Source of the DNA: an uncultured Oscillibacter sp.
Lineage (GTDB): Bacteria; Bacillota; Clostridia; Oscillospirales; Oscillospiraceae
Assembly: GCA_900551885.1 (NCBI GenBank)
Contig: URXS01000004.1
Coordinates: 1-50,043 of the forward strand
DNA: 50,043 nucleotides
Direction of reading: 5' to 3'
Under the pieces are notes generated by a model. That model worked only from the letters and a program-made list of their open reading frames with translations. It ran no database searches and was not told the origin of the DNA. Both the position numbers and the translations under genes were made by a program. Positions 14,891 through 23,678 of this stretch are shown here, in pieces (the stretch's first letter is position 1; every line of letters starts with the position of its first letter).

Positions 14891-15991
14891 ATGACGGGCA
14901 AAATCGCATATTTCGGAAAAGACGGCAAGGTGGGCTTCGTGGAGCATGAGCTGCCGGAGGTGGAACCCGGCGCCATGCTGGTCCGGGTACTCAGCAGCAA
15001 CATCTGCGGCTCCGATGTGAAGAACTGGAAGAGCGGTGTGTCCCTGGGCGTCGGTGGAGACAAGACCTGCCAGGGTCATGAGTTCGTAGGCCGCATTGAA
15101 CGTCTGGGGGAGGGCGTGACCACCGACTACGCCGGCCAACCCGTTCAGGTGGGGGACCGCGTCGTGGCGGCCTACTACATCACCTGCGGGGAGTGCCGCG
15201 CGTGCAAAATGGGTCGCTATGACCAGTGCGAAAACGCCTATATCCATCTGGGGCAGTCTCCCGACGACTTCCCCTATTTCTCCGGTACCTTCGCCACCCA
15301 TTACTACATCCACCCCAAGCAGCACTTCTACAAGGTGCCCGACACTTTGCCGGACTCTCTGGCGGCTGGCGCCAACTGCCGCTTCTCTCAGGTATACTAC
15401 GGTCTGGAACACATCGGTATCACAGCCGGCGAGACGCTGCTGATCCAGGGCGCCGGTAGTATGGGCCTCTACGCCTGTGCCATCGCTAAGGAGAAGGGTG
15501 TCACCACCATCGTGATCGACGGCGTGGCAGACCGCCTGGAAATGGCTAAACGGTTTGGGGCGGACCACCTCATCAGCATGGAGGAATACCCCCAGCTCTC
15601 CGATCGGGAGGACGCTGTGAAGGCCCTGACCGGCGGCCGGGGCGTGGACACCGCCCTGGAGGTCACCGGCGTTGCCTCCGCCGTGGAGGAGGGGTTCCAT
15701 CACCTGGCACCCATGGGCCGGTATGTCATTATCGGCACCAACGTTCTCTCTGCCCACGCCACACTCTCTCCCGGCTATATCACCCGCAAGAGTCTGACGG
15801 TTACGGGTGTGGCCCGGTATCTGCCCGAGTATTTGCACAAATCCCTGGAATTTTTGGACAAGTTCCAGCACAAGTATCCCTTTGATGACTTCTCCTCCAT
15901 GGACTTTGACCTGAGTAATCTGGAAGAGGGTCTTGAAATGGTGGCCGACCGCAAAGTCATCCGGGCGGTGGTCCAGTCCAACGCCCAGTAA
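14891..15991 (+). CDS. Zinc-dependent medium-chain dehydrogenase
   Basis: A 366-residue MDR-family enzyme of the threonine/sorbitol dehydrogenase type. The catalytic zinc region is NICGSDVKNW and GHEFVGRIE; four structural-zinc Cys lie in ITCGECRACKMGRYDQC (about residues 97-113); the Rossmann motif is GAGSMG (about 190). AAAGGAG precedes the ATG. It shares the operon with SDR and the TIM-barrel isomerase. It is probably a polyol or hydroxy-acid dehydrogenase. It differs clearly from the second MDR at 22498, so the two are unlikely to be simple duplicates. Confidence 0.9.
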   Translation: MTGKIAYFGKDGKVGFVEHELPEVEPGAMLVRVLSSNICGSDVKNWKSGVSLGVGGDKTCQGHEFVGRIERLGEGVTTDYAGQPVQVGDRVVAAYYITCGECRACKMGRYDQCENAYIHLGQSPDDFPYFSGTFATHYYIHPKQHFYKVPDTLPDSLAAGANCRFSQVYYGLEHIGITAGETLLIQGAGSMGLYACAIAKEKGVTTIVIDGVADRLEMAKRFGADHLISMEEYPQLSDREDAVKALTGGRGVDTALEVTGVASAVEEGFHHLAPMGRYVIIGTNVLSAHATLSPGYITRKSLTVTGVARYLPEYLHKSLEFLDKFQHKYPFDDFSSMDFDLSNLEEGLEMVADRKVIRAVVQSNAQ

Positions 15992-16020
15992 GGCGTTCCA
16001 AAAGCGGAAAGGAAGAGTAT

Positions 16021-16866
16021 ATGGCACGTTTCAAATTCGGTGTTTGTGAATTCAGCTTCCCCTGCTGGGGCCCTCTGGCTCTGCAGATGGCCCATGAGGC
16101 GGGCTTTACCGGTATGCAGCTTGCCGACGCCGGCGGCTCCACCAACTCCTACCCTCTGAACAACAAGCGGGTACAGGAAAGCTATCTGGAAGCATCCGCC
16201 AAATACGGCGTGGAGCTCCAGTCCATCCATCTCTATACGCTGGTCCGGCAGAACTTTATCCGTTACAGCCAGAGCTCCCCGGAGGGCAAGGAGTGTATGG
16301 AGAGCATCAAAAAGGGCATCATTGCGGCCTCGGAAATGCACATTCCCACCGTGATGATCGAGGGCATGCGTATGTACGGCGCGGCCCAGCATCAGCATGT
16401 GCTGGATATGTACAAGTATGCCGTGCAGGTGGCCGGGGATTATGGTGTCCAAATTGCCATGGAGACAGACGTGTCTCTGGAGGACCACTTCAAGTTTCTG
16501 GATCAGTTTGACGGTAAGCTGAAGCTGTGCTTCGACACTCACAACCCGGTGATGTACGGCACCGGGTTCCCGCCCGACATGATCCGGGCCCTGGGCAAGG
16601 ACCGCATTGACCATTTCCACATGAAGGAGTCCCAGCCTGACGCCGAGGGCTTCGTCACAAAGGAGACGGCCCCCATTGTTCTTCTGGGCAAGGGCGGAAC
16701 CTTCTTCAAGGAGTCGGTCCAGGCCATCAAGGATATCGGCTACGAGGGCTGGATCATCTCCGAAACCTTCTATAACCGCCGCAACATGAATGAAAACGGC
16801 ATGGACTATGTGTCCTCCGCCCGGCAGGACGTGGAGACACTGAAGGCTGCGTTCGGCGAAACGTAA
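16021..16866 (+). CDS. Sugar phosphate isomerase/epimerase, TIM barrel (isomerase A)
   Basis: A 281-residue xylose-isomerase-like TIM-barrel protein (AP-endonuclease-2 family, as IolE, IolI and tagatose epimerase). Likely metal ligands are all present: Glu in AMETD, Asp and His in CFDTHNP, His in HFHMKES, and Glu in IISETF. AAAGGAAG precedes the ATG. It ends the first enzyme block before the TRAP transporter. Very close paralogs lie at 26690 (isomerase C) and, degenerate, at 25736 (isomerase B). A ketose/aldose or cyclitol-type isomerisation or epimerisation is likely; the substrate is unknown. Confidence 0.88.
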   Translation: MARFKFGVCEFSFPCWGPLALQMAHEAGFTGMQLADAGGSTNSYPLNNKRVQESYLEASAKYGVELQSIHLYTLVRQNFIRYSQSSPEGKECMESIKKGIIAASEMHIPTVMIEGMRMYGAAQHQHVLDMYKYAVQVAGDYGVQIAMETDVSLEDHFKFLDQFDGKLKLCFDTHNPVMYGTGFPPDMIRALGKDRIDHFHMKESQPDAEGFVTKETAPIVLLGKGGTFFKESVQAIKDIGYEGWIISETFYNRRNMNENGMDYVSSARQDVETLKAAFGET

Positions 16867-17164
16867 ATTTTTGAAAAGGCAACGTAACGCGACATTTCTC
16901 ATAACATTTTGTGACAAAACTTCTTTGCGCGTTTTTGACGGGAATTTTCTCAATAACTTTTGTTCCTGCTTTTTTGCCAAAAAAACCACAATGCGCCGAA
17001 AAAAGGTGATTCCTTTTCAGTCACTTCTGCGGTATAACTTCTCATTATGCCCGGGTATGCCTATTAGAAATTTGATTTTGTCAAAACGCTTAGTAAAATG
17101 TAGACAAGAACCTTTCCGGAAGCGCAGAACGGAATTATTAAAAACAACAAAATGGGAGGACAAC
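16867..17164 (+). promoter_or_regulatory. AT-rich gap with promoter upstream of dctP
   Basis: There is no gene in this 298-bp stretch. A plausible promoter, TTGATT (17072-17077) and TAAAAT (17094-17099) with 16 bp between them, lies about 65 nt before the dctP start. A small AAGG/CCTT hairpin with flanking A and T runs sits near 17000-17025 and may end transcripts of isomerase A. An open frame that extends dctP leftwards through this gap has no codon pattern or start support. Confidence 0.5.
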
Positions 17165-18247
17165 ATGAAAAGATTTTGGGCAACGATCCTGGCAGCACTT
17201 ATGATGCTGTCCCTGGCCGCATGCGGCGGCGACAACGCGGATACCACCGATACCGAGGATACTGGCGACTCCTCCACGGAGGATACCGCCACTGACGGCG
17301 AGGCTGCCTGCGAACCCCTTACCATCAAGATGTACAACGCCGTTGCCGGCCAAACGGTTGACGGCACCCTGATCCCTAAGACCATTGAACTGCTGGAGGA
17401 ATATTCCAACGGCGCCATCACCGTGGATCTGATCCCCGCCGGCACTCTGGGTGCTGAAAAGGAAGCTGTCCAGCTTCTGCAGATGGGAGACATCGATATG
17501 CTGCCCCTGTCCATCGACGGTGTTGACTTCGGCACTCCCGATGTTAACATGAACTGGACCTCTCTGCCGTATCTGCTGACCAGTTGGGAAGACGTAGACT
17601 CTGAGTACAACAATGGCTGGATGCTGGAGCGCCATCGCGAGGTTGCCGCCGAGTATGGCATTGACATCATTGAGAACATCGACAACGGTCTGAAGAGCCT
17701 GATCGGCACCGGCAAGGCCCCCACCAGCATCACTGATCTGGCCGGCAAGATCGTCCGCACTCCCGACATTCCGATCTTCCATTACTACTATGAGCAGCTT
17801 GGCCTGACCACCGTCAGCGGCATCGACCAGTACACCGGCCTGCAGCAGGGCACCATGGACTGCATCACCAACAGCCCCTGGGCCATGAACGTGTTCCATC
17901 TGGAAGAGGTTGCCGACTGGATCTATGTAACCGCCGAGAGCTGGGGCACCATGTACTGGACTGCCAACCTGGATTGGACTTCCAGCCTGACCGACGCTCA
18001 GCGTGACATCGTTTATCGCGCGGCCAAGGAAGCCGCCCTCATCACCCGCCAGGAAATCCGTGACACCTGCGACAGCTACCTTGAAAAAGCCGCCGAAGCC
18101 GGCGTGGAAGTGGTTTATCCCGACGAGGCCAGCATCGAGATCATGAAGGAAGCCGCTTACAAGACCTGGACTGAACTGCGCGATGACTTCGATCCCGTGG
18201 CTATGGATCGTCTGTTCGCCGATTATCTGCCTGAGGAATTCCAGTAA
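17165..18247 (+). CDS. dctP: TRAP transporter solute-binding lipoprotein DctP
   Basis: A 360-residue extracytoplasmic receptor of a tripartite ATP-independent periplasmic-type transporter. A signal peptide with lipobox LSLAAC (Cys about residue 20) is followed by an acidic Asp/Thr/Glu linker to about residue 45. DctP-family segments include GTLGAEKEAVQLLQMGDIDM and GKIVRTPDIPIF; the latter is the conserved Arg region that binds the ligand carboxylate. AATGGGAGG precedes the ATG at 17165. The Arg suggests an organic-acid ligand such as a sugar acid or hydroxy acid. DctQ and DctM follow, after a stable hairpin at 18287-18319. Confidence 0.93.
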   Translation: MKRFWATILAALMMLSLAACGGDNADTTDTEDTGDSSTEDTATDGEAACEPLTIKMYNAVAGQTVDGTLIPKTIELLEEYSNGAITVDLIPAGTLGAEKEAVQLLQMGDIDMLPLSIDGVDFGTPDVNMNWTSLPYLLTSWEDVDSEYNNGWMLERHREVAAEYGIDIIENIDNGLKSLIGTGKAPTSITDLAGKIVRTPDIPIFHYYYEQLGLTTVSGIDQYTGLQQGTMDCITNSPWAMNVFHLEEVADWIYVTAESWGTMYWTANLDWTSSLTDAQRDIVYRAAKEAALITRQEIRDTCDSYLEKAAEAGVEVVYPDEASIEIMKEAAYKTWTELRDDFDPVAMDRLFADYLPEEFQ

Positions 18248-18286
18248 TTCCGGGCCACTCGAACAGGTTTTCTGTATAGGCAAAAT

Positions 18287-18319
18287 GAAGTGGTATGGGG
18301 GTCTTCCCCATACCACTTC
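18287..18319 (+). other. Hairpin between dctP and dctQ
   Basis: A perfect 14-bp stem (18287-18300 and 18306-18319) with a 5-nt loop and no U-tract. Such intercistronic hairpins protect the upstream message and allow more binding protein than membrane subunits. A partial terminator role is possible. Confidence 0.75.
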
Positions 18320-18339
18320 TCAAAGAGAGGTATGCTTTT

Positions 18340-18912
18340 ATGGATGAGATGAAATTCCCAAACAAATTCGTAAAAACTATCTATCAGGCAAATAAGATCC
18401 TGGGCAAGGTGGAATCCACCATTTCCATCATCTTGCTGTGGGCCCTGATCGTTGTCTGCATGATTTTTATTTCCTGTCGCTTCATTTTCCATTATTCCAC
18501 ACCCTGGGCTGATGAGCTGGCCCGCTACCTGCTTATTATTCTGGCATGGTTCGGTGGATCCTATGCTGCATCCGTTGGTGATCACCTGGAGATCGACATT
18601 GTCAGCACTGTCCTGAAAAAGCACGCAAAATCCGCCGACAAGATTCTAAGCGTCATTGACCGCATCGGACAGGTCATCGTCCTGGGCGTCATGGTTTTCT
18701 TCTCCTACTACTTCATTGTATACATGCTGAAGGTCAACAAAATGGGCGTCGTGTCCAACACGATGGGCTTTAAGATGGTCATTCCCATGGCGCTTGTACT
18801 CTGCGGCTGCTTTTTGATTATCCTGCACACAATTTTCAACATTCTGCTGCCTCGCGAATATTGGTACGGCGCCGATAAGCCCGCAGCATCCACCGAGGAC
18901 GAGGAGGCGTAA
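18340..18912 (+). CDS. dctQ: TRAP transporter small membrane subunit DctQ
   Basis: A 190-residue integral membrane protein with four predicted hydrophobic segments (about residues 28-48, 58-75, 105-125 and 145-165), the normal DctQ topology. ADELARYLLIILAWFGG is the family hallmark, with the conserved Glu-Leu-Ala-Arg segment. AGAGAGG precedes the ATG at 18340. It pairs with DctM to form the sodium-driven membrane part. The stop codon lies 2 nt before the dctM start, so the two are translationally linked. Confidence 0.9.
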   Translation: MDEMKFPNKFVKTIYQANKILGKVESTISIILLWALIVVCMIFISCRFIFHYSTPWADELARYLLIILAWFGGSYAASVGDHLEIDIVSTVLKKHAKSADKILSVIDRIGQVIVLGVMVFFSYYFIVYMLKVNKMGVVSNTMGFKMVIPMALVLCGCFLIILHTIFNILLPREYWYGADKPAASTEDEEA

Positions 18913-18914
18913 AA

Positions 18915-20217
18915 ATGGAAGTATTGGTCTTATTTCTGATTGTGTTTCTCGGCTCCTCTCTGTTGCTGCGTATTCCCGTGGCCTTCGGTATCGGCCTCGG
19001 CGGAGCGGTTGTGTTCACGGTTTATGGCTATTCCATGAACAGCTTTTCGCAAACCGGGTTTTACGGCTTGGACAACTTTTCTCTGTTGGCCATTCCCTTC
19101 TTTCTGTTTGCTGGCGCCATCATGGAGTATTCCGGTATTTCCAAGAGCATTTTCAATTTCATCGACTCTTTCGTAGGCCGTGTGCGGGCCAGCACCGGTA
19201 CGGTGGCCGTTTTCGCCTGTGCCCTGTTCGGCGCTCTGACCGGTTCCACCCAGGCCACGATCGCCGCCATCGGCAAGATCGTGTTCCCTGAGATGGATAA
19301 GCGCGGTTATGAGCCTGCCTATCAGGCGGCCCTGATGGCCTCCGCCGGATTCCTGGGCGTTTTTGATTCCGCCCAGCATGACCGGCATCATCTATGCCAC
19401 AGCATCCGGTATCAGCATCGCGGACGCCTGGATGTGCACACTGATTCCCGGCATCCTGTTGGCTTGCCTGTTTAGTGCCGTAAACTACATTCACAGACGC
19501 AAGGTGGAGCCGAAGATCGCTGAGCCTTTCGTCATGAGCCAGTATGTCAAGCACATCGGCGTAAGCACGAAAAACGCGTTTTGGGCTCTGTTGATGCCGG
19601 TCATTATCTTCGGTGGGATCTACGGCGGTATTTTCACCGCCACAGAGGCCGGTGCCATCTCCGCCCTTTACGGTTTGGTGTATTACCTCATCAACAAAAA
19701 GCGGAATCCCCAAAATGTCTCCGGAACGGTGAAGGATATGATGATGTTCACCATCAGCCTGACCGGCGTGATCCTGCTGATCATGGCCTTCGCCAACGTG
19801 GCCTGCAAGGCCATCGCCTTCTCTGGCATCTCTCAGGAACTGGTGACCCTGATCACGGAAAACATCAGCTCTCCCATCGTGTTCCTGCTGATCGTGAACG
19901 TGCTGTTCATTATCTGCGGTATGTTCATCGACAGTAACGCCGCCATCCTGCTGTTTGTTCCTCTGCTGACTCCCATCGCGGACGCTTACGGAATCGATCA
20001 GGTGCAGATGGCCGGCATCATCCTGGTCAACCTCTGCATGGGCGCTATTTCTCCTCCATTCTGCGTCAACGTGTTTGTCACCACCAAGCTCAAGAAAACG
20101 CAGTACGTAGAAGTCGTCCACTACATCTGGCCGTTCCTGGGCTGCTGCGTGGTTATCCTGATCCTGATGATGTTCATCCCTGGCCTGTCCACCTGGCTGC
20201 CCGCTCTGCTGAAGTAA
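18915..20217 (+). pseudogene. dctM: TRAP transporter large permease DctM, frameshifted
   Basis: The sequence encodes a DctM permease that would be about 433 residues, the normal length, if read through one frameshift. The first frame (18915-19475) matches DctM to ASAGFLGVF and then leaves the family. The second frame picks up exactly with LIPPSMTGIIYATASG and runs to 20217. The switch is at a run of five T at 19360-19364; four T would restore GVLIPPSM, a conserved DctM motif. Both parts keep hydrophobic, family-like sequence, so decay is recent, or the base call is wrong, or the slip site is used. GAGGAGG precedes the ATG. If truly broken, the whole importer would be inactive. Confidence 0.88.
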
Positions 20218-20244
20218 TTAGAACTATTGTTGCCAACATTTTTC

Positions 20245-20283
20245 ACAAAAGGCCGATGCCGCTTATGCGCATCGGCCTTTTGT
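20245..20283. terminator. Terminator-like hairpin after dctM
   Basis: A 15-bp stem (20245-20259 and 20269-20283) with a 9-nt loop, ending in TTTTGT, lies between dctM and the VOC3 gene, 22 nt before the VOC3 ATG. It probably limits readthrough into the second enzyme block. Confidence 0.75.
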
Positions 20284-20305
20284 AAAATTGAAACGAGGAT
20301 TCAAT

Positions 20306-20800
20306 ATGGAAGAAACGCCAAAAAAACAAATCTTTCAGGTCGTCTGCGTGGTTTCCAATCTGGACGAAACGCTGGGCAATTGGAGGCGTCTCGTTGACTT
20401 CAATGAGACTTCCATCAAAATGGTGGGAGACCGGGAACAAGTCCGCTGTCTTTACCATGGCCAGCAGATTCACTGCCCTATCCGGGCGGTCCGCTTTGAT
20501 CTGGGCGGCATCGACATGAAGCTGGTAGAGCCGTTGAACAAGGCAGGCGGCGACCCTTATTCCGACAGTCTGCTGGCCCATGGGCAGGGATTCCACCACC
20601 TGGGCATCTACGTGGAGAATCAACCCGCACTTTTGGAGCAGTACCAGCAAGCAGGACGTACTCCGGTCTACGAAGAGTTTTCTCAGGATGGCCACTATCA
20701 GATGTTTGACTTTACGGAGGAGCTGGGGTTCTGCATGACCCCGTGGGACCACATGATAGGGCCCTGTGCCCCGCGGGATCCACTGGGCGCCACTATCTGA
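20306..20800 (+). CDS. Divergent VOC-fold protein with missing metal ligands (VOC3)
   Basis: A 164-residue paralog of VOC1 and VOC2. The Gln (IFQVVCVV) and His (GFHHLGIYV) positions are kept. The second ligand position is Lys (MKLVEPL instead of IEIIEPL), and the fourth is Thr (FCMTPWD instead of ILECGS). With two of four ligand positions changed, it may not bind metal in the usual way and could be a binding or regulatory subunit, or use another chemistry. GAGG precedes the ATG at 20306. It lies 12 nt upstream of the iron-type dehydrogenase gene. Confidence 0.78.
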   Translation: MEETPKKQIFQVVCVVSNLDETLGNWRRLVDFNETSIKMVGDREQVRCLYHGQQIHCPIRAVRFDLGGIDMKLVEPLNKAGGDPYSDSLLAHGQGFHHLGIYVENQPALLEQYQQAGRTPVYEEFSQDGHYQMFDFTEELGFCMTPWDHMIGPCAPRDPLGATI

Positions 20801-20812
20801 GAGGAGATACGC

Positions 20813-21940
20813 ATGCAATTATTCTGTCTAAAACCCACTGTACATCTTTTTGACCGGTTCCACGAATTCGTCCAGGCGTTTTCCGTTGGCGAAGGGGATC
20901 TCCTGCTTACGGAGAGTCTTTTCTATGAACAATATCTCCGTCAGGAATCTCTCTCCTGCAAGATTCTCTTCAAGGACGATTATGACCCCGGTGAGCCAAA
21001 AGAGGAAACCATTGACGCGATTCTGGAGGACATACAGTCGCTGCCTATCCGCCGTATCATTGCAATGGGCGGGGGCAGTGTCATTGATATCGCAAAGATT
21101 CTGTGCGTGAAAAACGCCTATCCATGCCGCAGAGTAATGGAACAGCAGATCCCCATGGTGCTGGACAAGGAGCTCATTGTTCTCCCCACCACCTGTGGCA
21201 CCGGCAGCGAAGTCACCTTTGGCGGTATCGTCACCATGAAGGACACCGGCTTCAAAACCGGCGTCCTGGCTCCGGAACTGTCCTCTACTCACGCAGTCCT
21301 GGTCCCGGAGCTTTTGTCCGGGCTTCCCCTGAAGGTCTTCCTCCACTGCTCCGTGGATGCGCTAGGCCACGCGATGGAGTCTTATGTCTCCGCCACACGA
21401 GGCAATGAAATGGTCCGCGCCGTTGGTGGCCGGGCGATCGCCCTTTTGATGGACGGATATGCTTCGCTGGCCCTGGAGGGTCCTGACAGCCGCGCTGGAC
21501 TCCTCAAGCAATTCCTAACCGCCAGTTGTTTGGCGGGCATGGCCGTCAACAATGGTGGAGCCGGTCCGGTCCACGCTCTGGCCTATCCGCTGGGAGAAGT
21601 TTATAAGATGTCCCACGGGGAATCCATTTACCAATTTCTCACTGCGGTTTTTACCTATTATGAAAGAACATCCGACGGCCCGCTGCTGGAGGAACTGCGT
21701 CAGCTTCTGCTGCCAGCCCTGCGCCGTGCGGGAATCTACACCGGAGCACCATTTTCCGACTTAGAGTGCCTGCTTAACCGTTTGTATCCGGCCAGACGTC
21801 TGCGAGAGTGTGGGATGAGGGAGACGGACATCGAGCCTTTTGTGGAAAACATCTTTCAGGCAAAGCAGCGGCTTTTAGCCGCCAGCTATGCCCCCTTTAC
21901 GCAGAAAGATGCGGCGGCTATTTACCGCCAGCGCCTTTAA
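20813..21940 (+). CDS. Iron-type alcohol dehydrogenase, 4-hydroxybutyrate-dehydrogenase-like
   Basis: A 375-residue group III (iron-containing) dehydrogenase. GGGSVIDIAK (about residue 85) binds NAD; TTCGTGSEVT and SVDALGHAMESYVS supply nucleotide and metal contacts; VHALAYP and the later HGE region supply metal His residues. From memory of the family, the C-terminal LREYGM-like segment (LRECGMRETDIE), the QRLL segment and the overall pattern closely follow Clostridium kluyveri 4-hydroxybutyrate dehydrogenase. The natural substrate is therefore probably an omega- or beta-hydroxy acid or its semialdehyde. A GAGAGGAG site precedes the ATG. VOC genes flank it on both sides. Confidence 0.88.
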   Translation: MQLFCLKPTVHLFDRFHEFVQAFSVGEGDLLLTESLFYEQYLRQESLSCKILFKDDYDPGEPKEETIDAILEDIQSLPIRRIIAMGGGSVIDIAKILCVKNAYPCRRVMEQQIPMVLDKELIVLPTTCGTGSEVTFGGIVTMKDTGFKTGVLAPELSSTHAVLVPELLSGLPLKVFLHCSVDALGHAMESYVSATRGNEMVRAVGGRAIALLMDGYASLALEGPDSRAGLLKQFLTASCLAGMAVNNGGAGPVHALAYPLGEVYKMSHGESIYQFLTAVFTYYERTSDGPLLEELRQLLLPALRRAGIYTGAPFSDLECLLNRLYPARRLRECGMRETDIEPFVENIFQAKQRLLAASYAPFTQKDAAAIYRQRL

Positions 21941-21954
21941 AGGGAGGGCATGTA

Positions 21955-22479
21955 ATGACAAAGCTGAAATTAGATCTGGTCTGCCAGGTGGCCGTCGTCG
22001 TGCGGGACCTGGAGGAGGGCCTCACACAGATGCGGGAGCTTTTAGGCATCGATGAGAGCTCTGTCTCTTTTGGTGACTCTCTGGAGCTGATTCGCTCCGG
22101 CAAGCTGGAACCGCAAATCTACAACGGCGTGGAGGGGACTTATGCGTACCGACAGGTAAACTTTTTTATGGGTGGCATGGATATTGAGATGTTTGCCCCT
22201 GTAGAAGGGAGTGCGGGCGACCCCATCAGCGATTTTTTGAAGGAGCACGGTCCCGGCACCCATCACCTGAATATTCGCCTGGCCAATCGGGAGGAAGGGC
22301 TTCAGTTTTTAAGAGAGGACCTGGGCCTGGTTCCCCTTATGGAGGGGCATTTTCTGGGCCGGCATTTCGCCTACTTTGACATGCGAAAGGAGCTTGGCAT
22401 CACCTTTGAGGTAGGAAGCCGCGTGGTCGGTCCCCGGGCATCCATGTCGGAGGAAGCCATTCAGGCGCTGATTCGATAA
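21955..22479 (+). CDS. VOC-fold protein, methylmalonyl-CoA-epimerase-like (VOC4)
   Basis: A 174-residue VOC paralog with Gln (VCQVAVVV), Glu (IEMFAPV), His (GTHHLNIRL) and Glu (TFEVGS) at the four ligand positions. AGGGAGGG lies upstream of the ATG at 21955; an overlapping ATG at 21950 is followed at once by a stop. It is 18 nt upstream of the second zinc dehydrogenase. Together with VOC3 it brackets the 4-hydroxybutyrate-dehydrogenase-like gene, suggesting the three act on connected intermediates. Confidence 0.8.
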   Translation: MTKLKLDLVCQVAVVVRDLEEGLTQMRELLGIDESSVSFGDSLELIRSGKLEPQIYNGVEGTYAYRQVNFFMGGMDIEMFAPVEGSAGDPISDFLKEHGPGTHHLNIRLANREEGLQFLREDLGLVPLMEGHFLGRHFAYFDMRKELGITFEVGSRVVGPRASMSEEAIQALIR

Positions 22480-22497
22480 ATAGGAAGGAGACAAAGC

Positions 22498-23544
22498 ATG
22501 AAAGCATTGCTCTATCGAAAGCCCGGCCGGGCCAACGGCGGTATCGTGGATGTCCCCGAACCGGTCTGCGGCGATGATCAGGTGGTCATTCGGGTAAAAG
22601 CCTGCGGAATCTGCAAGCCCGCCGACACCAGCCATGACAGGAATGGCGCGGTACTGGGGCGCTACCCGGTTATTCCAGGCCATGAATTTTCCGGTGTCGT
22701 AGAACGAATCGGCAAAAATGTGACCCATTTCAAGCCCGGTGACCGGGTCACGGCGGATAACGGAATGCCGTGTTGGAAGTGTTATTACTGTCAACGGGGC
22801 GAGTTTGCCTTCTGTGAAGAATATCAGGCAATTGGTCACAGCGTCAACGGCGCCATGGCAGAACTGGTGGTTGTAAATGAAAGCCACGTCTACACCATTC
22901 CTGATAACGTATCTTTCAGGGCCGCCGCCCTGACGGAGCTGGTGGGCTGCTGCTTCCGCTGTATTGAACGGTGCAACATTCCCTATTCTGCGGATGTCCT
23001 GGTATTGGGCTGCGGTGCCAGTGGAAATCTGATGGCACAACTGGCAAAAGGGACCTCCGCCGGCACAGTCACAGTGGTGGACTGCCAACCCAGCAAGCTG
23101 GCACGAGTCGCCCCCCGGGGCATCTCCACTGTACTGGCGGATCCCAATGATCCTTCCGTACATGAGGCGGTCCTGCGGGAACGATTCCCCCACGGTTTCG
23201 ACTGCATCATCGACACCATCGGAAATGCCGAGCTGGTGGAACGGTCCATCTCTCTTTTGAAGGCTGGCGGAACTTTCGCCAACTATTCCTTCCCCACCAC
23301 AGAAAAGAAAACGGTATCTCTGGATATGGGACTTTTTGTCCGCAAGGAGCTGAATTACATCGGAACAACCTTTCAACACCACAGCTTCAGCAAATGCCTT
23401 GCCGCCATGTCCACGGGAAAAATCGATCCAGAGCTGGCTATCTCCCATATATTCCCGTTGGACCGCTATTTTGAGGCTCTGGACATGAACTGGGCAGATC
23501 CTACATCCATCAAAGTAGTCATTGAGCCCAACCCAGAATCGTAA
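22498..23544 (+). CDS. Zinc-dependent alcohol dehydrogenase-like MDR protein
   Basis: A 348-residue MDR-family protein. The catalytic-zinc region is ACGICKPAD and GHEFSGVVE. The structural-zinc lobe MPCWKCYYCQRGEFAFC has its four Cys, and the Rossmann motif reads GCGASG instead of the usual GxGxxG with small residues throughout. The CGIC segment is followed by Lys-Pro-Ala-Asp where most relatives have Gly/Ser-Asp. AGGAAGGAG precedes the ATG. It is the last gene of the plus-strand arm and ends before a terminator at 23637-23662. It probably oxidises or reduces a polyol-like intermediate. Confidence 0.88.
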   Translation: MKALLYRKPGRANGGIVDVPEPVCGDDQVVIRVKACGICKPADTSHDRNGAVLGRYPVIPGHEFSGVVERIGKNVTHFKPGDRVTADNGMPCWKCYYCQRGEFAFCEEYQAIGHSVNGAMAELVVVNESHVYTIPDNVSFRAAALTELVGCCFRCIERCNIPYSADVLVLGCGASGNLMAQLAKGTSAGTVTVVDCQPSKLARVAPRGISTVLADPNDPSVHEAVLRERFPHGFDCIIDTIGNAELVERSISLLKAGGTFANYSFPTTEKKTVSLDMGLFVRKELNYIGTTFQHHSFSKCLAAMSTGKIDPELAISHIFPLDRYFEALDMNWADPTSIKVVIEPNPES

Positions 23545-23636
23545 CCAGTATACCCCACTTTCTGGAAGGGATGGCCCTCAAAGAAACGACTACCCCTGGG
23601 GATACGCCCGCAATCTTTCAGTACCGGGTAAAAAAA

Positions 23637-23662
23637 GTCCGCCGGCCACATGGCCGGCGGAC
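23637..23662. terminator. Terminator between the zinc dehydrogenase and LysR1 genes
   Basis: A 12-bp inverted repeat (23637-23648 and 23651-23662; the innermost pairs open to form the loop). The A7 run just before it gives a T-tract for the minus-strand LysR1 transcript. Confidence 0.8.
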
Positions 23663-23678
23663 CGTATGATAGACAATT

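Noticed and set aside
16871..17164. N-terminal extension of DctP by about 98 residues
   Set aside because: The extension precedes the lipoprotein signal peptide and includes promoter-like AT-rich DNA.
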